NCBI GenBank assembly: GCA_947373075.1
Contig: CANBWF010000047.1
Location: 1-9,108 of the forward strand
DNA from: Actinomycetota bacterium
GTDB taxonomy: Bacteria; Actinomycetota; Actinomycetes; S36-B12; UBA5976
Direction: 5' to 3'
DNA: 9,108 nt
Shown piece by piece: positions 1-7,444 of the stretch. The notes under the pieces are model-generated. The model was not told the DNA's origin, made no database searches, and was given only the letters and a program-made list of their open reading frames with translations. The position numbers were made by a program, and so were the translations under genes. The first letter of the stretch is position 1. Each line of letters opens with the position of its first letter.

Positions 1-214
1 CAAGCACTGACACCCACCATAAATGCGGAATAAAGAATCCCACGGCAAAGGCGAAGGCAACAATAAGACGATTCTTGATTGGGTTATCGATAAGCCTGCG
101 ATAGAAAAGTGCAATCGCCAACAGCGCAAGCAACCAGTAGTTGTAGCGAAATGAGGCAAAAAGCAGCAACCCAATAATTGCTGGCATAACGAAATTTCTG
201 ATCCACTTAAACAC
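1..214 (-). CDS. lnt: Apolipoprotein N-acyltransferase, N-terminal part (runs off the left edge)
   Basis: Lnt transfers an acyl chain from a phospholipid to the N-terminal cysteine of lipoproteins at the outer face of the cytoplasmic membrane. Only 71 codons are present. They start at a GTG at 214-212, preceded by a GAGGG ribosome binding site 8 bp upstream, and overlap the end of the amidohydrolase gene by 8 bp. The translation is very hydrophobic: a first membrane segment at about residues 8-22, a second at about 27-38, a short basic loop (YRRLIDNPIKNR), then a segment ending FFIPHLWWVSVL. The aromatic, Pro-containing motif after the third hydrophobic stretch, and the spacing of the segments, fit the N-terminal membrane domain of Lnt. 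The catalytic nitrilase-like domain lies outside the window. In mycobacteria Lnt can be fused to polyprenol-phosphate mannose synthase (Ppm1); whether that holds here cannot be seen. An internal ATG at codon 10 is a less likely start. Confidence 0.75.
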   Translation of the reverse strand, partial: MFKWIRNFVMPAIIGLLLFASFRYNYWLLALLAIALFYRRLIDNPIKNRLIVAFAFAVGFFIPHLWWVSVL

Positions 215-1775
215 TAAATAAACCCTCAGGGTCGTAGATGCTTTGACCATTTCTTAAAGTAGCCAAGCACACAGGTGAATCTTGGGACAAGTCCGGAAGT
301 GCATGAGTCCCAGACCTTGGGTCTGTTGACCACGAACTTGCAATCTCGGTCGCTGATGTATCTGCGAATGCATTCACTTGCCAGATAGCAATGTCCGCTG
401 GAGCTCCGATTGCTAGTACCCCTGACTCATCATTACGGGCGGCCCGATGTCCGCCGCGAGTTGCAGCATTAAAACTTGCCCGCAAGGTAATACGTTGATC
501 CATTTGATGATGATTATTTGCCGCCTTAACCCAGTTCCACGGTTTAATTTCAGTAACCGGCGAATCTGATCCGAAGGCCAGCACCATTCCAGACTTAACC
601 ATGTCCGCAAATGGATGAGTATTGGCTAGACGGTCGATTCCCAATCTGCTTTCATACATCCCTGCTGGTCCACCCCAAGTCGCATCAAAGGCTGGCTGCA
701 CACTTGCGACCACGCCTAAATCTGCATAGAGGTCCATGGAGTCGACGCTAGGCATACTCAAGTGCTCTATGCGATGGCGACTTGATCGAATCGCGCTAAC
801 CGTTACTCGGTCGAGTGCTTGAACAAAACCGGCATGTATCCGAGCGCAGGCTTCATCTCCTATCGCGTGAAACCCCGCTTGCAGGCCTAGATTGGTCGTT
901 GTAACAATGTGTTTCGCAATTTGATCTATCTCTAAATAAGCCAGGCCAGAATTATCACTCGCATCCGCATACGATTCAAAAAGTTTTGCTGACCTAGAAC
1001 CTATTGAACCGTCGACACTCAAATCCCCAGCTGCTCCGGCCGCTGCTAATCGCACGACGTTGCCTGTGTCTAAATCTGCCCAATACGCATAAATCGCGGG
1101 CATATCCAGCTGATTTGCAAATGTCTGAACTATCGCAAAATCTTGCTCGGAACTAACAGTTGGACCGCCATTTTCATGTACGGCTACTACCCCATTACTC
1201 GCTGCATGTTGCAAGGCGGCCTTTACACATTCAGAAACCAATTCGTCCGATGCACTCTGAGTTAAATCATTCCAAATTGATTCACGTTTACTGCCACTAA
1301 CAATTTCTGCTGACTTCCAGTCGAACCATGACCCATTAACAATCGCTGAGTGACCATCAATTCGAGACAGGTAAAAAGTTCGGCTCAGAGCCTGTGTTGA
1401 TAACACTTCATTGAAGTCAGACAAAGTATCTGTCCAACTAGTTTCATCCCAACCTTGTAGGTAGATGTGTTCACCGGACTGACTAAGCGCAGCTTCATTT
1501 ACCAAATTAGCGAGATCTCGAAACGATGTCGCCGAACTTGCATTGAAGCCAAGAAGATTAAGTCCAGTTGCACTCAGATGTACGTGGGCATCAACAAACC
1601 CGGGCGCTACAAACGATTCGCCAGCGTCAAGAAAAAACTGCGCATCCTGTTTGAACTGTTGCGCGGTCGCGAGATCGCCAATCCAGGCAATCACTCCGTC
1701 GTTTATCAGTAAAGCCTGAGCATCCGGGATTCCAGGAGCATAAATTCTTCGCGCAACTATCAGGGTTGAACTCAT
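207..1775 (-). CDS. Metal-dependent amidohydrolase, COG1574 (YtcJ/NfdA-like) family
   Basis: This is a 522-residue cytoplasmic TIM-barrel hydrolase of the amidohydrolase superfamily. An N-terminal beta-sandwich strand (residues 4-55) leads into the metal-binding motif APGFVDAHVHL (H64, H66). The other expected motifs follow: GFHAIGDEA (H303), RHRIEHL (H338) and FGSDSPV (D404). The C-terminus returns to the sandwich (GAPADIAIW, about 458-465). The length is usual for COG1574, whose characterised members cleave amide or N-formyl bonds; the substrate here cannot be inferred. DGSIGSRSAKLF (255-266) matches the family's conserved DGSxGSRTAxL segment. The ATG overlaps the peptidase stop as ATGA, with no clear ribosome binding site, so translation is probably coupled. 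The 3' end overlaps lnt by 8 bp. Lying directly after a peptidase, it may act in peptide or amide turnover, but that is inference. Confidence 0.85.
   Translation of the reverse strand: MSSTLIVARRIYAPGIPDAQALLINDGVIAWIGDLATAQQFKQDAQFFLDAGESFVAPGFVDAHVHLSATGLNLLGFNASSATSFRDLANLVNEAALSQSGEHIYLQGWDETSWTDTLSDFNEVLSTQALSRTFYLSRIDGHSAIVNGSWFDWKSAEIVSGSKRESIWNDLTQSASDELVSECVKAALQHAASNGVVAVHENGGPTVSSEQDFAIVQTFANQLDMPAIYAYWADLDTGNVVRLAAAGAAGDLSVDGSIGSRSAKLFESYADASDNSGLAYLEIDQIAKHIVTTTNLGLQAGFHAIGDEACARIHAGFVQALDRVTVSAIRSSRHRIEHLSMPSVDSMDLYADLGVVASVQPAFDATWGGPAGMYESRLGIDRLANTHPFADMVKSGMVLAFGSDSPVTEIKPWNWVKAANNHHQMDQRITLRASFNAATRGGHRAARNDESGVLAIGAPADIAIWQVNAFADTSATEIASSWSTDPRSGTHALPDLSQDSPVCLATLRNGQSIYDPEGLFSV
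223..227 (-). promoter_or_regulatory. Ribosome binding site of lnt
   Basis: The minus strand reads GAGGG, 8 bp before the GTG at 214-212. It lies inside the final codons of the amidohydrolase gene. It supports the GTG as the lnt start and suggests translation coupled to the gene upstream. Confidence 0.55.
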
Positions 1776-2878
1776 GAATTCAAAATTGTAAGTTCATGTG
1801 ACGTGTTGTTGAAATTAACTAACCCGTCTGTAGTTAGCGCCACAATATCCTCAATTCGTGCGCCAAACTTGCCAGGAATATAGAAACCGGGTTCGATTGA
1901 AAAGACATTGCCAACAACTAGGGGCTCGTGATTAGAAGCAACGATGTACGGCTCTTCGTGCGTGTCTAGTCCTAGCCCATGACCAGTTCGATGAACAAAG
2001 TATTCCCCTAGTCCATTTGCTTCCAGAATGTCTCGCGCTAGTGAATCCGCTTGGGCGCCAGACATACCTACGGCCGCAGTGGCGACAGCATATACCTGCG
2101 CCGCCTTCAACGTCTCAAAGTGTGTGACAAATTCTGCAGGCGGTTCACCACAGACATACATACGGGTGCAATCGCTGCAATATCCGCTCGGCATTGTTCC
2201 TCCGATATCCACAACTACAGGTTCACCGATCCCAATCACCCGGTCAGAAGAATCATGATGTGGGCTGGCGCCGTTGGGGCCGCTAGCCACAATCACAAAG
2301 TCCACGCGTTGATGGCCTGAAGCCAAAATGGCCTCAGCAATGTCGCGAGCCACTTCACGTTCAGTTCGACCAGGTCGCAACCAAAGTGACATGTTCTGAT
2401 GCACTTCATCAATCGCAGCTCCGGCGGCAGCGATGGCTGCTATTTCGGCGTCATCCTTAACCGCGCGGATGTCACTCAACAACCTTCCTGCAGGTTTTAA
2501 ATGAGCTGCGAAACTCTCCTGAATTCCGAGTGCTTTTTGTGCCCACATAGCGTCGTTAACTGCGGCAGATTTGATAGGTCCGGTTACCTTATTTAGTAGC
2601 GCAATCGGATCGTCAGTTTCATCCCAAGCAATAACTTCAATGCCAAAACGATCTAGTTCGTGATGCTCGGCAGCTGGTAACTCCAAACGTGGAACCAACA
2701 TCCGAGCAGTTGCCGCAGAGGTAATTGCTAAACACGTGAGTCGCTCTAATGGCAGGGCGTCGTAACCAGTTAGGTACCGTAGATCTGAACCTGGGGTGAC
2801 GAATAATGCATCTACGCCGTCGCTACTTAACGCAGTGCGCACTCGCGATAGTCGTTGTGCGTAATCGATTTTGCTCAT
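1772..2878 (-). CDS. pepE: M24B family Xaa-Pro aminopeptidase/dipeptidase (mycobacterial PepE type)
   Basis: This is a 368-residue cytoplasmic metallopeptidase with the pita-bread fold, predicted to cleave Xaa-Pro bonds. Residues 1 to about 130 form the creatinase-like N-terminal domain (YLTGYDALP near 35-43). The catalytic domain carries all five metal ligands: D224 in VVVDIGG, D236 in YCSDCTR, H300 in HRTGHGLGLDTHEEP, E329 in FSIEPGFY and E343 in ARIEDIV. H207/H208 lie in the conserved segment before the first aspartate. The length is normal for PepQ-type enzymes. Position after the 5'-3' exonuclease and near helY matches Rv2089c (pepE) in Mycobacterium tuberculosis; this name is unrelated to the E. 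coli pepE serine peptidase. The ATG overlaps the exonuclease stop (ATGA) and the 3' end overlaps the amidohydrolase in the same way. The ribosome binding site is weak at best. The family is certain; the preference for proline dipeptides over longer peptides is not. Confidence 0.9.
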   Translation of the reverse strand: MSKIDYAQRLSRVRTALSSDGVDALFVTPGSDLRYLTGYDALPLERLTCLAITSAATARMLVPRLELPAAEHHELDRFGIEVIAWDETDDPIALLNKVTGPIKSAAVNDAMWAQKALGIQESFAAHLKPAGRLLSDIRAVKDDAEIAAIAAAGAAIDEVHQNMSLWLRPGRTEREVARDIAEAILASGHQRVDFVIVASGPNGASPHHDSSDRVIGIGEPVVVDIGGTMPSGYCSDCTRMYVCGEPPAEFVTHFETLKAAQVYAVATAAVGMSGAQADSLARDILEANGLGEYFVHRTGHGLGLDTHEEPYIVASNHEPLVVGNVFSIEPGFYIPGKFGARIEDIVALTTDGLVNFNNTSHELTILNS

Positions 2879-3819
2879 GGGTTAACGCTATCCAATTGCG
2901 TCAGATTTAGAGCCTTTAGCAACGCATTTACTTGCCTAGTAATTCCCCATTCAACAGCTAAATCCGACAAAGCTTCGACATCTTTAACCGTTTCGTGTGC
3001 CCTGAGCTTTCGAGTCACTTTGGCGTCAGTTCGTACCCTGACAACTTTTTGCATGTTGGCTAAATCGACTGCATGTGCCAAAAGCTTGGTCCGAGCGCTG
3101 TTGCCAACCTGCTCATTCCCTTGCCCTACAGCGTTCATCAATCTCTCAATAGATTCCCATTGACTAATTAACGCAGATGCTGTCTTTTCGCCGATACCCT
3201 TGACTCCCGGAAGTCCGTCAGATGCATCACCTCGTAAAGCGGCAAAATCGGCATACTGATTTCCGGCTACTCCGTATTTCTCGACCAAGTAAGCATCATC
3301 AACGATTGCAAGATTCTTTATGCCTTTAGTTATCGACAACACGCGAGTCTGCCCCGCGTCGCTAACTAATTGAAACAGGTCGCGATCCCCAGTGACCACA
3401 TCTGCCGGATGGTCGTACTGAGCAACTAACGAACCCAGAATGTCATCAGCTTCAAATCCAATTTCCCCGAGCCTTGGAACACCAATGGCATCCAACACTT
3501 GAGCGATGGCTGTGATTTGTGGCGACAGATCATCCGGAACGTCTTCTTCCAGTGTGCCGACGATTCGTGCATCAGGTTCCAAGCGATGTGTTTTGTAACT
3601 CGGGATTAAGTCCACTCGCCATTGTGGACGCCAATCGTCATCCCAAGCAAACACCAAGTGCTCCGCAGGAAACTGAGTTACCAGAGTTGAAACCATATCT
3701 AGGAAACCTCGGATAGCACCAGAAGGTGTTCCATCGGGCGCTTTGACGCTACTGGGCACCGCAAAGAAAGCTCGGTAATAAAGTGTTGCGCTATCGAAGT
3801 AGAGCCCTCTGGTCACCAT
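2875..3819 (-). CDS. Stand-alone 5'-3' exonuclease / flap endonuclease (Rv2090-like)
   Basis: This 314-residue protein resembles the 5' nuclease domain of DNA polymerase I without the polymerase, and should act on 5' ends or flaps of DNA. Visible motifs in order are YFDSATLYYRAFFA (D9), FAWDDDWRPQWR (D60) with PSYKTHR, the acidic GFEADDILGSL (E123, D125, D126), TGDRDLFQL (D145, D147), and the helix-three-turn-helix GDASDGLPGVKGIGEKTA (D198, D201). The full metal-binding set therefore appears intact. I chose the ATG at 3819 because GGGGGA lies 7 bp upstream and the family similarity begins there. An ATG at 3852 would add 11 residues (RSKFGTGDCC type) that do not resemble the family. The gene overlaps the helY stop by 7 bp (ATGGTGA) and the peptidase start by 4 bp. 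The same neighbours are found in mycobacteria. A role in Okazaki-fragment or repair processing is likely from the family but not shown. Confidence 0.9.
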   Translation of the reverse strand: MVTRGLYFDSATLYYRAFFAVPSSVKAPDGTPSGAIRGFLDMVSTLVTQFPAEHLVFAWDDDWRPQWRVDLIPSYKTHRLEPDARIVGTLEEDVPDDLSPQITAIAQVLDAIGVPRLGEIGFEADDILGSLVAQYDHPADVVTGDRDLFQLVSDAGQTRVLSITKGIKNLAIVDDAYLVEKYGVAGNQYADFAALRGDASDGLPGVKGIGEKTASALISQWESIERLMNAVGQGNEQVGNSARTKLLAHAVDLANMQKVVRVRTDAKVTRKLRAHETVKDVEALSDLAVEWGITRQVNALLKALNLTQLDSVNP

Positions 3820-6500
3820 GCAACAATCCCCCGTTCCAAACTTGCTGCGCATTTTTTTGCTGTGCTTGCTAATTCGTCGTCCTGGCTGGCAATCGAAATC
3901 TGTTTCAGCAAATCAATCACTTGTTTGATCCATCGAACAAAATCGCCAGCCGCTAAAGTTTGATTACGTAGAACGCGAGCTAAGTCCTGACCTCTCGCCC
4001 ACTTCAAAGTTGGCCAAATGAAACCAAAATCAAGTTCGGCTAGATAGTCAATTCGGTTCTGTGCTTCAACGTCTTTTAGTTCACCCCAGATTTGCTCCAT
4101 ATCAAGCAAAACATCACCAAGTTGACCTTCAGGTAACTGAATTGGCGTATCGTCATCACGCCTTGCATCAAACACCAGAGCGCTCACAGCGCTAGCTAGT
4201 TGCTCAGCAGGCAGTCCTTGCCAAACGCCCTGTTCAATACAGTGTGCTACCACCAAATCGCGGTCTGAATAGATGCCGCGGAGCACTTCACCGCGAGGAG
4301 TCACCTTGTGTAAACCATCTTCAATCGTGAGGTAATCCAAATCTGTAAGTACCGCGCACACTCGATCAAACTCACGGGCGATCGAACTTGTCCGCTGTTC
4401 AACGCGCTCTTCGAGTTTGCGAATTGAGCGCTGCGTATCGCGATTGCGATCAAACCAGCGCACGTGCTCTTCACGATCGGAACAACCATGACACGGGTGC
4501 GCTCGCAGCGCCTTACGCAAACGTTCAACTTCAATTTGCGCTCGACCATCTGACATCACTTTTTCTTCACTACTTTTTCCAGAGCGCGCATGTTTTATCA
4601 ATTCATCCGCTAGCCAGTTGCGACTCTTAACGGAGCGAGAATCAAAATTCGGTGGCAAAGCCACTGCGCCTAGGAGTCGAGGCTCGTCATCCAAATCGAA
4701 TACTCCAACACGCTTTACCTGCTTATTCAGGGACATAACGCGTGGTCTTGGGTCATTGACGTCCTGTGCTTCATTTAGAACCACGTGTGGCACACCTTCA
4801 CGACGGCCGCTAGTCATCACAAAAATGTCGCCTTGATGCAGACTGTTTAGAAAATTTGTGTTGGAAAAACGACGTTGTCGCACTTCGTCACGTTTAGTTC
4901 CTTTTTCCAATTCCGAAAGTTGTTGACGCAGATTCATGTAGTCCTGAATGTCACCCAAATGACAGGTAGCTGAATTCAAATAATCAGCGCTCGCCTGCTG
5001 AGTACGTCGCAACTCAGTTGCGATACCTACAACGGCTCGATCGGCCTGAAACTGTGCAAACGACGATTCAAGCAATTCACGTGCTTTGACAGTGCCGAAC
5101 TTGCCAATCAAGTTAACTGCCATGTTGTACGAAGGACGGAAACTAGATTTAAGCGGATAGGTACGGGCGCTGGCCAAACCAGCTAAGGACTGCGGCTCCA
5201 AATCGGTGTGCCAGACAGTTATCGCGTGTCCCTCGAAATCTATGCCGCGACGCCCGGCACGCCCAGTGAGCTGCGTGTATTCGCCAGGAGTGATCGGGGT
5301 ATGAATACTGCCATTCCATTTAGTCAGTTTTTCTAGCACCACACTTCGGGCAGGCATGTTGATGCCAAGTGCCAAAGTTTCGGTGGCAAATACTGCCTTA
5401 ATCAAACCGCGCTGAAATAGTTCCTCAACTACCTCTTTGAATACTGGCAATAGGCCGGCATGGTGTGCGGCTACGCCACGTTCAAGGGCTTCTGCCCAAC
5501 TTCGGAAATTAAGCGCACGAAGCTCATCTACGGACACTTCTGCAAACCGCTTGTCGACAACAGAGCGAACTTCGAGTTGCTCTTCATGAGTGGTTAACGA
5601 GAGCCCAGCTGCTAAGCACTGCTGCACTGCATCATCGCAAGCGGCACGAGAGAAAATGAAAGTGATACTTGGTAACAAATTATGTTCTTGCAGTTTCTCA
5701 ATCACAGAAACACGCGATGGCGTGTATTTACTATGGAACCGTGAACCACGAGTTCGCGGCATTGTTCGCTCATTGCGGGCGAAGCGCATCAACTCTGGGT
5801 TGACCTGTGTTTTGCCTCCGTCATTGAACAATTCGTAAAGAGTATTGCCGACCATGACTGATTGATGTAACGGCGTTGGGCGCGTTTCTTCAACCACGAT
5901 CTGGGTGTGACCACGAACTGTGCAAAGCCACTCGCCAAATTCCTCTGCATTGCTAACTGTTGCTGAAAGAGCCACCACCCGAACATGTTCCGGAAGATGA
6001 ATGATTACTTCTTCCCAGACAGCGCCGCGGGAACGATCAGCTAAGTAGTGCACCTCATCCATAACAACATGACTCAAGTCACCCAGATTGCGCTGACCTT
6101 CATAAAGCATGTTGCGCAACACTTCAGTAGTCATGACAACTATGGGCGCATCGCCATTAATTGAGTTATCGCCCGTCAATAGGCCGACGTAATCTTCGCC
6201 AAAAATTTCAACAAACTCGTTGAACTTCTGATTTGATAGGGCTTTGATTGGCGTGGTATAGAAACATCGAGTTTGTTGTGACAGTGCAAGATAAGCAGCG
6301 AACTGGCCAACTATTGTCTTGCCGGCGCTAGTAGGCGCCGCCACCAGCACTCCATTGCCATCTTGAATTGCCGTACAGCCATCCACTTGAAATGGGTCCA
6401 ACTCAAACTGCAACGAATCCCGAAATCCGCCAAGTAGAGTTTTCTGCATTGCGGTGCGAGCTTTGGCTGCAGCAAACCGTTGCGCTGGAGAGTTAGACAT
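3813..6500 (-). CDS. helY: HelY, Ski2/Mtr4-like superfamily 2 ATP-dependent helicase
   Basis: This is an 895-residue DExH-box helicase of the Ski2 family, expected to unwind structured RNA, or possibly DNA, in the cytoplasm. Motifs in order from the ATG at 6500 are APTSAGKT (Walker A, 55-62), TTPIKALSNQK (about 82-92), VVMDEVH (DEVH at 148-151), LSATVSNAEEF (SAT at 179-181), TFIFSRAACDDA (about 280-291), FATETLALGINMPAR (about 371-385) and the arginine-finger motif QLTGRAGRRGID (410-421). The C-terminal part from about 720 matches a DSHCT-type domain and ends AGDFVRWIKQVIDLL. A Cys pair in HPCHGC (668-673) might bind metal but is unproven. The length is close to M. tuberculosis HelY (Rv2092c, about 906 residues). 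An in-frame TTG at 6518 would add six residues; the ATG, which overlaps the tatC stop by 8 bp, is preferred. Neither start has a strong ribosome binding site, suggesting coupling with tatC. Confidence 0.93.
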   Translation of the reverse strand: MSNSPAQRFAAAKARTAMQKTLLGGFRDSLQFELDPFQVDGCTAIQDGNGVLVAAPTSAGKTIVGQFAAYLALSQQTRCFYTTPIKALSNQKFNEFVEIFGEDYVGLLTGDNSINGDAPIVVMTTEVLRNMLYEGQRNLGDLSHVVMDEVHYLADRSRGAVWEEVIIHLPEHVRVVALSATVSNAEEFGEWLCTVRGHTQIVVEETRPTPLHQSVMVGNTLYELFNDGGKTQVNPELMRFARNERTMPRTRGSRFHSKYTPSRVSVIEKLQEHNLLPSITFIFSRAACDDAVQQCLAAGLSLTTHEEQLEVRSVVDKRFAEVSVDELRALNFRSWAEALERGVAAHHAGLLPVFKEVVEELFQRGLIKAVFATETLALGINMPARSVVLEKLTKWNGSIHTPITPGEYTQLTGRAGRRGIDFEGHAITVWHTDLEPQSLAGLASARTYPLKSSFRPSYNMAVNLIGKFGTVKARELLESSFAQFQADRAVVGIATELRRTQQASADYLNSATCHLGDIQDYMNLRQQLSELEKGTKRDEVRQRRFSNTNFLNSLHQGDIFVMTSGRREGVPHVVLNEAQDVNDPRPRVMSLNKQVKRVGVFDLDDEPRLLGAVALPPNFDSRSVKSRNWLADELIKHARSGKSSEEKVMSDGRAQIEVERLRKALRAHPCHGCSDREEHVRWFDRNRDTQRSIRKLEERVEQRTSSIAREFDRVCAVLTDLDYLTIEDGLHKVTPRGEVLRGIYSDRDLVVAHCIEQGVWQGLPAEQLASAVSALVFDARRDDDTPIQLPEGQLGDVLLDMEQIWGELKDVEAQNRIDYLAELDFGFIWPTLKWARGQDLARVLRNQTLAAGDFVRWIKQVIDLLKQISIASQDDELASTAKKCAASLERGIVAW
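3820..3848 (-). other. Hairpin at the helY/exonuclease junction
   Basis: On the transcript GCAGCAA (3848-3842) can pair with TTGTTGC (3826-3820): seven pairs, one of them G-U, around a 15-base loop that includes the GGGGGA ribosome binding site. The ATG of the exonuclease follows the 3' arm directly. The pairing is read from the sequence; a role in coupling or frameshifting is inference. The stem is short and has no U-tract after it, so it is not a terminator. Confidence 0.3.
3827..3832 (-). promoter_or_regulatory. Ribosome binding site of the exonuclease gene
   Basis: The minus strand reads GGGGGA, 7 bp before the ATG at 3819, within the last codons of helY. It favours this start over the in-frame ATG at 3852. 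It sits in the loop of the hairpin formed by 3842-3848 and 3820-3826. Confidence 0.55.
3852..3858 (-). other. A7 run in slippery-heptamer register near the helY 3' end
   Basis: The transcript reads GCA AAA AAA TGC in the helY frame, so the seven A bases fit the A-AAA-AAA pattern used for -1 frameshifting. Slipping back one base continues as ATG CGC AGC into the open exonuclease frame. The spacer to the downstream stem is only 3 bases, shorter than in known cases, and no upstream stimulatory ribosome-binding sequence is seen. Function is unproven. Confidence 0.25.
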
Positions 6501-7251
6501 CAGTCGTTTTGCCAGCAACTCTGCGATCGTTCAAAATACAAATCCCGATAGCGCCGAAACATAAAACCATTATTGGCAAAGCAATGATGCTCATACCAAA
6601 CGGATCGCCATTAGGCGTTGCAATCGCTCCGAAGAAAAAAGCACCGATAACAATCCAGCGCCAACTATGCAACATTGTTCGCCCAGTAGCAATACCAAAG
6701 AAGTTCAGAATAAGAATTAAGACCGGCAACAAGAAACCCAGTCCAAAAAATAAAGTGAGGTGCAGGGCAAATGAAATGTAACTATCGACACTTGTTACAT
6801 TTGAAACTTTTGGTGGCGTAAATTCAAAAAGAGTGTTCAGGGTTCTAGGTAGAACGACATAACCCAACCAGCAGCCCGTTAAAAACATTGGAACAGCAAT
6901 TCCGGTAAAAATTACTGCCCATTTCTTTTCTTTACGATGCAGCCCTGGTGCGACAAAACGCCAAAGTTGGTAAATCCAAATCGGACTACTGAGGATCAAG
7001 CCACCGATTAGGGCGATGTTCAGCTGCATCGCTAGACCACTTGTTACACCTGTAAATGCCAGGATTGTTTGCGGATGCTCTAGTCGAGCTGCATCAAATG
7101 GTCTGCGCAGAACACCAAACACGGTCTCGTATTGTGACCAAACTAAACCAGTGGTCAGAAGTATGGCCGCAGCACACTTAACTATTCGAGAACGCAGTTC
7201 ATTAAGGTGCTCCCCTAATGTCATACTGGAAGATTCAACGGTACTTGCCAT
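6493..7251 (-). CDS. tatC: Sec-independent protein translocase TatC
   Basis: TatC (252 residues) is the multi-spanning receptor of the twin-arginine pathway, which exports folded proteins across the cytoplasmic membrane. An N-terminal cytoplasmic LGEHLNELRSR (E18, R20) is followed by about six membrane segments (about 24-40, 76-97, 112-134, 158-186, 197-213, 217-240). The signature YQLWRFVAPGLHRKEKK gives F99 and E108, equivalent to the signal-peptide-binding F94 and E103 of E. coli. TPNGDPFG retains the loop aspartate (D216). One departure stands out: the TM4 glutamate (E170 in E. coli, in GVSFEVPV) is replaced by Leu174 in GLGFLLPV. The gene begins 12 bp after tatA and overlaps helY by 8 bp. 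No good ribosome binding site precedes the ATG; an internal ATG (residue 10) directly before LGEHL is a possible alternative start. Confidence 0.95.
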   Translation of the reverse strand: MASTVESSSMTLGEHLNELRSRIVKCAAAILLTTGLVWSQYETVFGVLRRPFDAARLEHPQTILAFTGVTSGLAMQLNIALIGGLILSSPIWIYQLWRFVAPGLHRKEKKWAVIFTGIAVPMFLTGCWLGYVVLPRTLNTLFEFTPPKVSNVTSVDSYISFALHLTLFFGLGFLLPVLILILNFFGIATGRTMLHSWRWIVIGAFFFGAIATPNGDPFGMSIIALPIMVLCFGAIGICILNDRRVAGKTTDV

Positions 7252-7263
7252 TGCGCAGGGCCG

Positions 7264-7434
7264 TTACGAATCAGAATCTTTTGATTTATCGTCTTTTTGC
7301 GGATCTAGTTCATTCTTGAAAATGCGGATTGATTTGCCGATATTTTTTGCTGCATCTGGCAGTCTTTTAGACCAAAGAACCACCACGACAATAAGAATAA
7401 GAACTACGCCGCCCTTGCCAAATAAATCGCCCAT
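7264..7434 (-). CDS. tatA: Sec-independent protein translocase TatA (short, divergent)
   Basis: TatA forms the protein-conducting assembly of the twin-arginine translocase. This 56-residue protein has a single N-terminal membrane helix (VVLILIVVVVLW, residues 10-21), a hinge, an amphipathic helix (KRLPDAAKNIGKSIRIFKNE, 23-42) and a short acidic/basic tail. It aligns without gaps to E. coli TatA over the first 40 residues, retaining K23, L25, G33 and F39. It differs at the hinge, where the nearly invariant Phe20-Gly21 is Leu20-Trp21, and at position 8, normally Gln or His, which is Gly. The tail is very short even for actinobacteria, where TatA is commonly 80 or more residues. AAGGGG (7444-7439) lies just upstream of the ATG. 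The gene directly precedes tatC, as in mycobacteria. TatB, if present, is elsewhere. Identity rests on the amphipathic helix and the tatC neighbour. Confidence 0.92.
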   Translation of the reverse strand: MGDLFGKGGVVLILIVVVVLWSKRLPDAAKNIGKSIRIFKNELDPQKDDKSKDSDS

Positions 7435-7438
7435 GTTT

Positions 7439-7444
7439 CCCCTT
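7439..7444 (-). promoter_or_regulatory. Ribosome binding site of tatA
   Basis: The minus strand reads AAGGGG, ending 4 bases before the tatA ATG. It is the best ribosome binding site in the right half of the window and marks tatA as a freshly initiated gene rather than one coupled to pafC, whose stop lies 40 bp upstream. Confidence 0.55.

Noticed and set aside
3850..3852. ATG at 3852 as the normal exonuclease start
   Set aside because: The extra 11 residues do not match the family and no ribosome binding site lies before it; the ATG at 3819 has GGGGGA at good spacing. It is kept only as the entry point of the possible frameshift.
6500..6518. TTG start of helY adding six residues (MLAKRL)
   Set aside because: It is a rarer start codon, would lengthen the overlap with tatC to 26 bp, and lacks a ribosome binding site; the ATG at 6500 gives the usual short overlap.
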